From: Acetofilamentum sp.
GTDB lineage: Bacteria; Bacteroidota; Bacteroidia; Bacteroidales; JAFGXI01
Assembly: GCA_020720565.1 (NCBI GenBank)
Contig: DYOK01000020.1
Location: 1 to 21,771, forward strand
Direction of reading: 5' to 3'
Length of the DNA: 21,771 nt
Shown: positions 7,820 through 14,324 of the stretch, in pieces
Numbering within the stretch: position 1 is the stretch's first letter
Layout of the letters: each line of letters opens with the position of its first letter
Notes under the pieces: generated by a model
Database searches by the model: none
Seen by the model: the letters and a program-made list of their open reading frames with translations, nothing else
What the model was told of the DNA's origin: nothing
Program-made: the position numbers and the translations under genes

Positions 7820-8581
7820 TTAATATTCGAAAAATGCCTGAACGTTTCGTCTGGCAATGGGTATCATGACGCCAGCTCTAAAGCTATAAATTAAATCGAG
7901 CCGAGAGGCTTGGTCATATTGGCCCGTATTGTAATTAAATCCACGTCGGTTTTTGGTAAATCCTTGTGTAAAATCGAAACCGATAAACCCGTTTAAAAGT
8001 CGGTTGTTCGAAAAGTACATATAACCCACAAATTGACTCAAGGCCAGTCCGCTACTCATATGATCGTATCCTTTTCGGTATTCGCCGTAAATTTGTGGAG
8101 CATCGTTACCGGCGTTGTCGATTCGGATTTTATGTTGCATAAATCCCACGCCAGCAGCTATTAAAAACCCACTTTGAGGATTAAGCCGAAGCCATGGCAA
8201 AAGTTTACCAAACTTAACATTAAAATTGTATCCACTCTCGCTGAGCACAATGTCAGATGGTGTGCCAAATTTACTTGTTATTTGTCCAAAAGAAGTTTCG
8301 ATGGGGTCTAAAATGCTATAACCTTCTGGTTCTAGATTGTCGCCAAAAACGTAAGACCCTTCGAAAATTAATGCCCAATCGGACTTGAGTTTATAGGTGA
8401 AGTTTCCGCCCACTCGATGATTGTTTCCAAAACGTATGGCTAAATCGGCTCCTGGTATTTCGTAGGCATAAAAACCCGATACGGCAAAAAGCCTTTGCCC
8501 AACTGGCTTGTCGATGCTTTCGGATTGTGCCAACAAACTGGCCGGTATCCACAGACTTAATATAAGGAGTAATGTTTTCAA
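7820..8581 (-). CDS. outer-membrane beta-barrel protein, unknown function
   Basis: A 253-residue exported protein. The signal peptide MKTLLLILSLWIPASLLAQ ends with an LLAQ cleavage site. The rest alternates polar and aromatic residues in about eight probable transmembrane strands (RVGGNFTYKL, DWALIFEGSYVFG, GFLIAAGVGFMQHKI, NRLLNGFIGFDFTQGF). It ends in Phe-Phe-Glu-Tyr, an aromatic C-terminus typical of barrels. It starts 4 nt after the Crp-family gene stops and is followed closely by the S66 peptidase, so these are probably cotranscribed. No specific ligand or family function is recognised. Confidence 0.75.
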   Translation of the reverse strand: MKTLLLILSLWIPASLLAQSESIDKPVGQRLFAVSGFYAYEIPGADLAIRFGNNHRVGGNFTYKLKSDWALIFEGSYVFGDNLEPEGYSILDPIETSFGQITSKFGTPSDIVLSESGYNFNVKFGKLLPWLRLNPQSGFLIAAGVGFMQHKIRIDNAGNDAPQIYGEYRKGYDHMSSGLALSQFVGYMYFSNNRLLNGFIGFDFTQGFTKNRRGFNYNTGQYDQASRLDLIYSFRAGVMIPIARRNVQAFFEY

Positions 8582-8585
8582 AGGA

Positions 8586-9290
8586 TTAAAAAGTATTGGC
8601 CGTTTTTTTCAATTTTGCCTCATTTGTGATGCTTATTTTACGACCATTCAATGCAATAATTTTGTCGTCTTTAAACTCAGACAACAATCGTATGGCCGAT
8701 TCGGTCGCTGTACCTGTAATGTTGGCAAGTTCTTCGCGGGTAAGCGAAATTTGAAGAATACCTTGCTCGTCGACCCCAAATTCGCTCTTAAGATAGAGTA
8801 AAACCTCGGCCAATCGTTCACGTACATTTTTTTGAGCTATATCGGTAATAAACGAGTTGGAGTGACCCAATTCGGCACAAACAAACTTCATCATATCGAC
8901 CGAAAACCCACTGTTGTTATGGAGCAAACTCAACCACGATTCCGATGGAATAAAACAGATGCTGGCATCTTCAATTACTTTTGCGGTGGTGCAAGCCAGT
9001 TCGTTACTTAAAATCGAGCGGTATCCAATAATATCGCCTTTTTTTGCAAAACGAATAATTTGCTCTTTGCCCTCGATACCAGTTTTGTACAGCTTGATGA
9101 CACCCTTCGAGACGCAATAAACCCCTGTTGGGCGGTGGCCTTCGTGGTAGATAATTTCGCCTCTTTTGTGAAAATTACAAGACTTGATATAATTGAGTTC
9201 GTCTAATTCTTTTTGATTTAGATGTTTGAATATATTGGTGATATTGGAGATACACTCATTGCAAAATGGAGAATCGTCGAAGTTCTTCAT
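8586..9290 (-). CDS. Crp/Fnr family transcriptional regulator
   Basis: A 234-residue regulator with an N-terminal cyclic-nucleotide-binding-type beta barrel (about 20-135, including GEIIYHEGHRPTGVYCVSKG and GDIIGYRSILSNE) and a C-terminal winged helix (about 150-225). The recognition segment is TREELANITGTATESAIRLLSEF. Two Cys near the N-terminus (CNEC, residues 10-13) are common in Bacteroidota members; whether they bind a cofactor is unknown. There is no full set of Fnr Fe-S cysteines. It heads the group that runs through the barrel protein to upp, and its own promoter is at 9341-9372. The signal it senses cannot be read from the sequence. Confidence 0.92.
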   Translation of the reverse strand: MKNFDDSPFCNECISNITNIFKHLNQKELDELNYIKSCNFHKRGEIIYHEGHRPTGVYCVSKGVIKLYKTGIEGKEQIIRFAKKGDIIGYRSILSNELACTTAKVIEDASICFIPSESWLSLLHNNSGFSVDMMKFVCAELGHSNSFITDIAQKNVRERLAEVLLYLKSEFGVDEQGILQISLTREELANITGTATESAIRLLSEFKDDKIIALNGRKISITNEAKLKKTANTF

Positions 9291-9340
9291 GAAAGGCTAT
9301 GTTTGAATGAATAGGTATATGAATATGTAAAAGTTTGCAA

Positions 9341-9372
9341 CAAAGGTATACAAATATTAGCATTCTGACCAA
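9341..9372 (-). promoter_or_regulatory. promoter of the Crp-family gene and downstream group
   Basis: Minus strand: TTG (9370-9372), 21-bp spacer, TACCTTTG (9341-9348). This is an exact match to the Bacteroidota primary sigma consensus TTG/TAnnTTTG. The predicted transcript start lies about 45 nt before the ATG at 9290. Confidence 0.75.
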
Positions 9373-9676
9373 ATTGCCTTTTAATATTTTGAGCACTCAT
9401 GCTTTAAATTGGGTTTGGCTCGTTTTTATCATCAGTAAAAGCGTAAATATCTAAGATTCAATAAGATGGAGCTTAATGGAATGCACATTTCCCCAATATT
9501 AGAAAGCGTGAATTATTTTTATATTATAAATGCAACAACTTTAATCAAGCTTATTCATATTTATGTCCAGTTAGGGATAAAATATTGGTTGATAACAACA
9601 ACAATCTGGGTGTTTGTCGAATGTCATGTTAGGGACAAAATATCGTTAGGAATTAAAAATACGATTGCAATATTTT
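9373..9676. other. intergenic region without a convincing gene
   Basis: AT-rich spacer between the Crp-family promoter and the 3' end of the DUF58 gene. A 77-codon + strand frame (9466-9699) has no recognisable family, no start signals and runs into the DUF58 gene on the other strand, so I do not call it. The only structure seen is the direct repeat listed at 9570-9645. No tRNA or riboswitch pattern was found. Confidence 0.6.
9570..9645 (+). repeat. pair of 18-bp imperfect direct repeats
   Basis: GTTAGGGATAAAATATTG (9570-9587) and GTTAGGGACAAAATATCG (9628-9645) match at 16 of 18 positions and are 58 bp apart. Each is preceded by a TGTC (9564 and 9623). A weaker partial third copy may start at 9645 (GTTAGGAATTAAAAAT). 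The pattern resembles repeated end-binding sites of an insertion sequence relic, but no transposase is present. Confidence 0.5.
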
Positions 9677-10606
9677 TTAATATAATCGCTGTCTTTTAAT
9701 AAGGAAAGCGGCCATTAATTCTTCGAATGGTTGACGGATATCGACTTCAACTAAGTCGATATGCAATTGGCTGCACCGTAATTTAAATTGATTGTACCAA
9801 TTGCCCATCTGTTCTTGATATACCTCGCGAAAATGCGCTGGATTCAACTTAATGGTTTGCCCTGTTTCGATATCGATAAATTGATGAGGACGATTCGGGA
9901 AATCTAGAATCCGCTCGGTGCTGGGATCCGTAATGTGGAAAATGATTAGCTCGTGTTTTCTAAATTTTAAGTGTTGCAAGGCTTCGAACACCGATTCGTC
10001 GGCTTGGCTTGTAAACATGTCGCTGAGCAAAACAACCAAAGACCGTTGGTGTATACGTTCGGCTAAATCGTGTAAAATATCGGCGGTACTTGGTGATTCG
10101 ACGTTTCTCGAACTGCCTTTTTCGAGAATCTGTTCCAACTGTAGGAAAATATTTTTCAGATGGCGGGTGTTAAGCTTGCTTTGGGTGTGCGAGTCGATTT
10201 GAGCCGAAAAAACGCTTAAACCCACCGCATCGCGCTGTCGTTTGAGTAACTGCATCAATGCCCCTGCTGCAAAAACGCCAAACTGGAGTTTGCTAAATCC
10301 TTTTTCGGGAAAATACATGGACGACGATTGGTCGAGAACCAGTTGGCATCGTAAATTGGTTTCGTCTTCGAACTTTTTAACAAATAACTTGTCTGTTTTT
10401 GCATATAACTTCCAGTCTATCAATCTTTTCGACTCGCCAGCATTGTACATTCTATGCTCGACAAATTCGACCGAAAAACCGTGGTAAGGACTACGGTGTA
10501 ATCCTGTAATAAATCCCTCGACCACTTGTGTCGATAATAATTCGAGCTGACCAAACGAATAAGACTTAATAACTTCTTGCAAATTTATCATGCTCAAAAA
10601 TAGCAT
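9677..10606 (-). CDS. DUF58 domain-containing protein
   Basis: A DUF58 protein with a von Willebrand A-like fold. Seen: YNAGESKRLIDWKLYAKTDK followed by LFVKKFEDET (the DUF58 signature, about 54-82) and a MIDAS-like DQSSSM with Asp92, Ser94 and Ser96. VVLLSDMF near residue 200 is the second metal-site strand. There is no transmembrane segment, so it is cytoplasmic. In Bacteroidota these proteins usually act with a MoxR AAA+ ATPase and BatA/B-type proteins in envelope stress or aerotolerance operons; none of those lies beside it here. ATG at 10591 (MINLQEVIKSYSFGQ) is an alternative, perhaps better, start because a leader hairpin reaches the first ATG. Confidence 0.88.
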   Translation of the reverse strand: MLFLSMINLQEVIKSYSFGQLELLSTQVVEGFITGLHRSPYHGFSVEFVEHRMYNAGESKRLIDWKLYAKTDKLFVKKFEDETNLRCQLVLDQSSSMYFPEKGFSKLQFGVFAAGALMQLLKRQRDAVGLSVFSAQIDSHTQSKLNTRHLKNIFLQLEQILEKGSSRNVESPSTADILHDLAERIHQRSLVVLLSDMFTSQADESVFEALQHLKFRKHELIIFHITDPSTERILDFPNRPHQFIDIETGQTIKLNPAHFREVYQEQMGNWYNQFKLRCSQLHIDLVEVDIRQPFEELMAAFLIKRQRLY

Positions 10607-10641
10607 ATTTTAAATTAAGCTGTTTGACCTATTTAAGATAT
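10605..10641 (-). promoter_or_regulatory. leader hairpin upstream of the DUF58 gene
   Basis: Minus strand: ATAT - mismatch - TTAAAT - AGGT, a 6-nt loop (CAAACA), GCTT - A bulge - ATTTAA - ATAT, using two G-U pairs. The 5' half (CTTAAATAGGTC) matches the accC leader motif (ATTAAATAGGTC). It overlaps the upstream ATG of the DUF58 frame. The 143-bp gap to asnB has no other clear feature. Confidence 0.35.
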
Positions 10642-10749
10642 TTTGGGGTTTACTAGAACAGCATAGCCTATGAAATCCTAATTTTCAACGAGAGGAAATG
10701 AAAACATTGGGTTTGCTTCCGAATTTATCATTTTGAATTATTGGATTCT

Positions 10750-12603
10750 CTAGACTAATTTCAAACCCTTAGACTGATACTTTTCGAGATTCTTATGCAG
10801 TACCAATATCAGCCACAAACGATTGTAAAGATAGGTTTCCCCTGAAAAATACTTTTGCTTTAATTTCGCAACTACCTTGTAATCGACCAATCCATAGCGC
10901 TTGAGCATTGTTTCGGAGGTGTAGTATTCCAATACAGGTTTTAACTCGTTTTTAAGCCACGAGTCGAGGGGCATCGAAAAGCCCCATTTAGGTCGCTGAA
11001 ACCATTTGGCATCGACATATTGGTGCAGTAAGTCTTTGAGAATCACTTTTTGGTTTCGACCTTGAATTTTAAAATCTGGGTTTAAATTGATAGCCCACTC
11101 TACTAAACGGTAGTCGAGAAAAGGAGAACGCAATTCTAATGACCATTTCATCGAAGCTCGGTCGGCTTTGACCAATAAATCGTCGCGTAAATAATACTTA
11201 ATATCGAAAATGGCCTGTTGCTCGGATGCCGTTAAATGACGTGGCGATACGACACCTTCGTCTAAGCTGCCTTGAATGGAATTGTTGCCCGACAAGTTTT
11301 TCAACTCCTTAAGGCTAAAAAAATATTGTTCTTGCGAAAAAACGTGAGACTTAAAATGCGATTGATTGGGATAATCCAATAGACCAGCCACTCTTTTGTA
11401 TGGTGGGGACAATTGTTCTAAAACCAATGCACTAGGCTTGCGGAGTAAGTTCACCAATGGATTTTGTAAGCGGTTGGCCCATAAATACATGCCGTATCCG
11501 TGGAATAATTCGTCGCCCCCATCGCCTGTTAAACTCACACTCACTTTCGACTTAGCCAGTTGCGAGACCATAGCCGTTGGAAAGCCCGAGCTATCGGAAA
11601 ATGGCTCGTCGAACATGTCAAAAAAAGATTCGAATTGGTCGATAATATCAGCTTCGGTAACCATAAACTGATGGTGCTGTGTGCCAATGGCTTTGGCCAC
11701 ATTCTGTGCATGAATAGACTCGTCGTATTTTTTATTTGGGAATCCAATCGAAAAGGTATTAATAGCTTGATTAGATTGACGTTGTGCCATTGCAGCAATA
11801 ATACTCGAATCGACACCTCCGCTTAAAAAAATACCCAAAGGTACATCGCTAATCAAACGTTTTTCTACCGAATCGTTTAGCAAACGATCTAAGTCGGTCA
11901 ATGCTTTGCTGTAATTGTTTTCGGTTCGTGGGCTTAGCGATTTTTCGACCGACCAATAGGATTTTATTTGTAGCTTGCCCGATTGCCAAACGGCATACGA
12001 AGCTGCTGGGAATTTGAAAATTGATTTAAAAAACGTATGGGGTTCAGCAATGTATCCCAATTGCAGAAATTGGCCAATGCTCGAAGCATCCATGCCACTT
12101 TGCTTTTTTACGAGGCTAAATTCGAACAAAGCTTTAATTTCTGATGCAAATACCAAAGTGTCTCCTTGAACGAAATAGAATAAAGGTTTTTTACCTAATC
12201 GGTCTCTAAAAAGCCAAAGTTCGTCTGTTACTTGGTCGTAAATGGCCATTGCGAACATGCCATTGAATTCCAGTACCATATCGGCACCCAGTTTTTCGAA
12301 CAGTTGTAAAATAACTTCGGTATCGGAATGGGTTTGCATCAGCAATTGATGGCGTGCTATCAATTCTTTAAAATTGTAGATCTCGCCATTAAACACCACC
12401 GTGTAACGCTTATTGACCGAGCACATGGGTTGGTTGGCTGCGGCCGATAAATCGATAATGCTTAAGCGGGAATGCCCCAGCATGACCATCTCTTTTTGCC
12501 AAGTCGAGCTAAAATCTGGCCCGCGATGGGTCAACGACTTAACAGCTTGTTCTAATTCAGATAAAGATCCATTTGAACCGGCAAAGCCGACGATTCCACA
12601 CAT
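10750..12603 (-). CDS. asnB: asparagine synthase (glutamine-hydrolysing)
   Basis: AsnB makes asparagine from aspartate, ATP and glutamine in the cytoplasm. The 617-residue protein has an N-terminal glutaminase domain with nucleophile Cys2 (MCGIVGFAG), Arg49-equivalent region HSRLSIIDLS, FNGEIYN at 71-77 and HSDTE at 92-96. The C-terminal synthetase domain has the PP-loop LSGGVDSS at 260-267, SLTGDGGDELFHGYG, and KADRASMKWSLELRSPFLDYRLVE. All key residues are intact. The long form (over 600 residues) is the type that occurs both as a housekeeping enzyme and in surface-polysaccharide clusters. No glycosyltransferases surround it, so a housekeeping role is favoured. A promoter lies just upstream at 12628-12658. 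Confidence 0.94.
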   Translation of the reverse strand: MCGIVGFAGSNGSLSELEQAVKSLTHRGPDFSSTWQKEMVMLGHSRLSIIDLSAAANQPMCSVNKRYTVVFNGEIYNFKELIARHQLLMQTHSDTEVILQLFEKLGADMVLEFNGMFAMAIYDQVTDELWLFRDRLGKKPLFYFVQGDTLVFASEIKALFEFSLVKKQSGMDASSIGQFLQLGYIAEPHTFFKSIFKFPAASYAVWQSGKLQIKSYWSVEKSLSPRTENNYSKALTDLDRLLNDSVEKRLISDVPLGIFLSGGVDSSIIAAMAQRQSNQAINTFSIGFPNKKYDESIHAQNVAKAIGTQHHQFMVTEADIIDQFESFFDMFDEPFSDSSGFPTAMVSQLAKSKVSVSLTGDGGDELFHGYGMYLWANRLQNPLVNLLRKPSALVLEQLSPPYKRVAGLLDYPNQSHFKSHVFSQEQYFFSLKELKNLSGNNSIQGSLDEGVVSPRHLTASEQQAIFDIKYYLRDDLLVKADRASMKWSLELRSPFLDYRLVEWAINLNPDFKIQGRNQKVILKDLLHQYVDAKWFQRPKWGFSMPLDSWLKNELKPVLEYYTSETMLKRYGLVDYKVVAKLKQKYFSGETYLYNRLWLILVLHKNLEKYQSKGLKLV

Positions 12604-12627
12604 GTTTTTTGGTGCTTAATTTTGTCG

Positions 12628-12658
12628 CTAAAATATGCTTATTTAAGCATTCGTACAA
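12628..12658 (-). promoter_or_regulatory. asnB promoter with palindrome in the spacer
   Basis: Minus strand: TTG (12656-12658), 20-bp spacer, TATTTTAG (12628-12635; one mismatch to TAnnTTTG). The spacer holds a perfect inverted repeat ATGCTTA-TT-TAAGCAT at 12635-12650, placed where a repressor would block polymerase. The predicted 5' leader is about 20 nt. Confidence 0.6.
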
Positions 12659-12664
12659 TTTAAT

Positions 12665-12697
12665 TTTTGAAATATGGGATGCGTTTCGAAATATGAG
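12665..12697 (+). repeat. 14-bp tandem direct repeat in the divergent region
   Basis: TTTTGAAATATGGG (12665-12678) and TTTCGAAATATGAG (12684-12697) match at 12 of 14 positions with a 19-bp period. It lies 117-149 bp before the porin ATG and just upstream of the asnB -33. It is a candidate regulator-binding site for either gene. Confidence 0.45.
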
Positions 12698-12715
12698 TTT
12701 TTAATAAAACATAAG

Positions 12716-12732
12716 TTACATATGCGATGTAA
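12716..12732. promoter_or_regulatory. operator-like palindrome upstream of the porin
   Basis: TTACAT-ATGCG-ATGTAA is a perfect 6-bp inverted repeat with 5-bp spacer, about 82 bp before the porin ATG. The geometry suits a dimeric helix-turn-helix regulator. The regulator is not identified. Confidence 0.45.
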
Positions 12733-12793
12733 AATTAGCATTAAATTCATAAATTGATAAACTCTAATACATATAGAAGATGAAATCTGAGTA

Positions 12794-12801
12794 TACTTTT
12801 G
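12794..12801 (+). promoter_or_regulatory. -7 box of the porin/phosphatase operon
   Basis: TACTTTTG, within TATACTTTTGC, is an exact TAnnTTTG. No TTG lies 19-21 bp upstream, which would fit an activator-dependent promoter. The box is only 12 bp from the ATG at 12814, so the leader would be very short (about 6-8 nt). Confidence 0.45.
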
Positions 12802-12813
12802 CAATAAAACTTC

Positions 12814-14313
12814 ATGAAAATCAAACTACAACTAATTGGGTATTTTATATCTTTTCCATTGTTATTATTGGCTCAAGAACAAGAGCAAAAATCAAAAAAA
12901 CTACTTATAGAGGGCTATGTTCAAGCTCAATACCAAAAGTTTTTTGTTTCCGATACGGTTGGTGGTTATACAAAGTATTTAGCAGATTTTTCGGGCGGTA
13001 AATTTGTAAATCGCTTTACAACAAATCGCTTTACAGTTAGAAGAGGACGATTAAATATAAAACATATTGGCGAGAATCACAAAGCCGTGTTTTCTATAGA
13101 TATTTCTGAAAGAGGTATTGGAATAAAAGATTTATACTTAGACTATACCGAACCTTTTATAAATTCGATCACATTTACTGCTGGTGTTTTTAACCGTCCT
13201 TTTGGCCGCGAAATAGATTTGTCTTCGTCTGTTAGAGAGACCCCAGAGCGTTCACGCATTGTGCAAACACTTTTCCCCAACGAGAGAGATTTGGGTTTTG
13301 GTGTAAAATTTCAAATGCCAGAAGAAAAATTTTTATCATTTCTTAATTTTAAAGCAGCTTTAGTTAATGGAAATGGTACAGCTTACGAAACTGACAATTA
13401 TAAAGACGGTATTGCTAGAATTGGTATTGATTTTAATAAACCCGAACAAAAAATTAAATTTAGCTTAGGATTTTCAATTTATAGAGGTGCTATCAGCCAT
13501 ATTTACGAACCAGTTGACACTGTATCATCAAATGCAACAACAAAATATTACATATATTCTTTTGAAAATGTTACAGATACCACAGAAAGAACAAAAATGG
13601 GCTTTGTGTTAGACAGTGCAGCAACCAAAGCGACTGGAACAATGGGCGGAAAAGTGAAACGAACATACCAAGGCGTTGATGCAGAACTTAGCGTTAAATC
13701 TCCATTCGGTAAACTAACAATTAGAGGAGAATATATTTGGGGCACACAACCCGCAGAGGTTGCATATAAAGATGTTGAACAAGAATATATTATTCACAAT
13801 GGTATGAATACTTACAGTCCAACAGGTCCTTTTATAGGCGTTTCGTGGCCCATGTACGACCAACCTCAACCATACAATCCAGTTTCGGTGGGACCTGTAA
13901 ATAAATTTCATCATACTTTCATTAGAAAATTTAATGGTGGTTACCTGTATTTTATCCAAGAACTTTTCGAAACAAAACATCAGGTCGTATTTAAATACGA
14001 TTGGTACGACCCAAATTCAGAAGTTGAGGGTAAGGAAATTTCTTACGATGAAGATTTATATCTAAACGACCCTACTTATGTAAAACCTTATTTGTCAGTA
14101 GCTGATGTCAAATTCGAAACTTTTGGAGTGGGGTTTAATTATTTTGTGAACGACAACATTAAGGTTTGTTTATATTACGAACACGTACAAAACGAAATTG
14201 TTGACATAAAGCCTTATGCGGGAGATATTAGGCTTGGACGAATGCCGGCTCCAGGTTTTAATAAAGACATAAAAGATGATGTTTTCACTTTAAGATTTCA
14301 ATATAAATTTTAA
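12814..14313 (+). CDS. OprO/OprP-like (phosphate-selective type) porin
   Basis: A 499-residue outer-membrane porin of the Porin_O_P type; the family includes the phosphate and polyphosphate channels OprP and OprO. It has a signal peptide (MKIKLQLIGYFISFPLLLLAQ). Seen: FTVRRGRLNIKHIGENHKAVFSID near residue 74, KDLYLDYTEPF, the conserved AGVFNRPFGREIDLSSS and ETPERSRIVQTLFPNERDLG (about 126-170), and a terminal strand DDVFTLRFQYKF ending in Phe. It is the first gene of the five-gene + strand run, 11 nt before a secreted metallophosphatase, which supports a role in phosphate uptake; selectivity itself is not provable here. Base usage differs from the left half of the window (few TCGA). Confidence 0.85.
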   Translation: MKIKLQLIGYFISFPLLLLAQEQEQKSKKLLIEGYVQAQYQKFFVSDTVGGYTKYLADFSGGKFVNRFTTNRFTVRRGRLNIKHIGENHKAVFSIDISERGIGIKDLYLDYTEPFINSITFTAGVFNRPFGREIDLSSSVRETPERSRIVQTLFPNERDLGFGVKFQMPEEKFLSFLNFKAALVNGNGTAYETDNYKDGIARIGIDFNKPEQKIKFSLGFSIYRGAISHIYEPVDTVSSNATTKYYIYSFENVTDTTERTKMGFVLDSAATKATGTMGGKVKRTYQGVDAELSVKSPFGKLTIRGEYIWGTQPAEVAYKDVEQEYIIHNGMNTYSPTGPFIGVSWPMYDQPQPYNPVSVGPVNKFHHTFIRKFNGGYLYFIQELFETKHQVVFKYDWYDPNSEVEGKEISYDEDLYLNDPTYVKPYLSVADVKFETFGVGFNYFVNDNIKVCLYYEHVQNEIVDIKPYAGDIRLGRMPAPGFNKDIKDDVFTLRFQYKF

Positions 14314-14324
14314 TAATTTTCAAA

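Noticed and set aside
9466..9699. 77-codon + strand open frame in the gap between the Crp-family and DUF58 genes
   Set aside because: Low-complexity Ile/Leu/Thr composition expected of AT-rich noncoding DNA, no recognisable family, no promoter box in front, and overlap with the DUF58 3' end on the opposite strand.
10750..12603. asnB as part of a surface-polysaccharide cluster
   Set aside because: No glycosyltransferase, Wzx/Wzy or sugar-nucleotide gene is present on either side.
12780..13001. Upstream ATG frame overlapping the porin start
   Set aside because: It is out of frame with the porin, ends after 73 codons and spans the predicted promoter.
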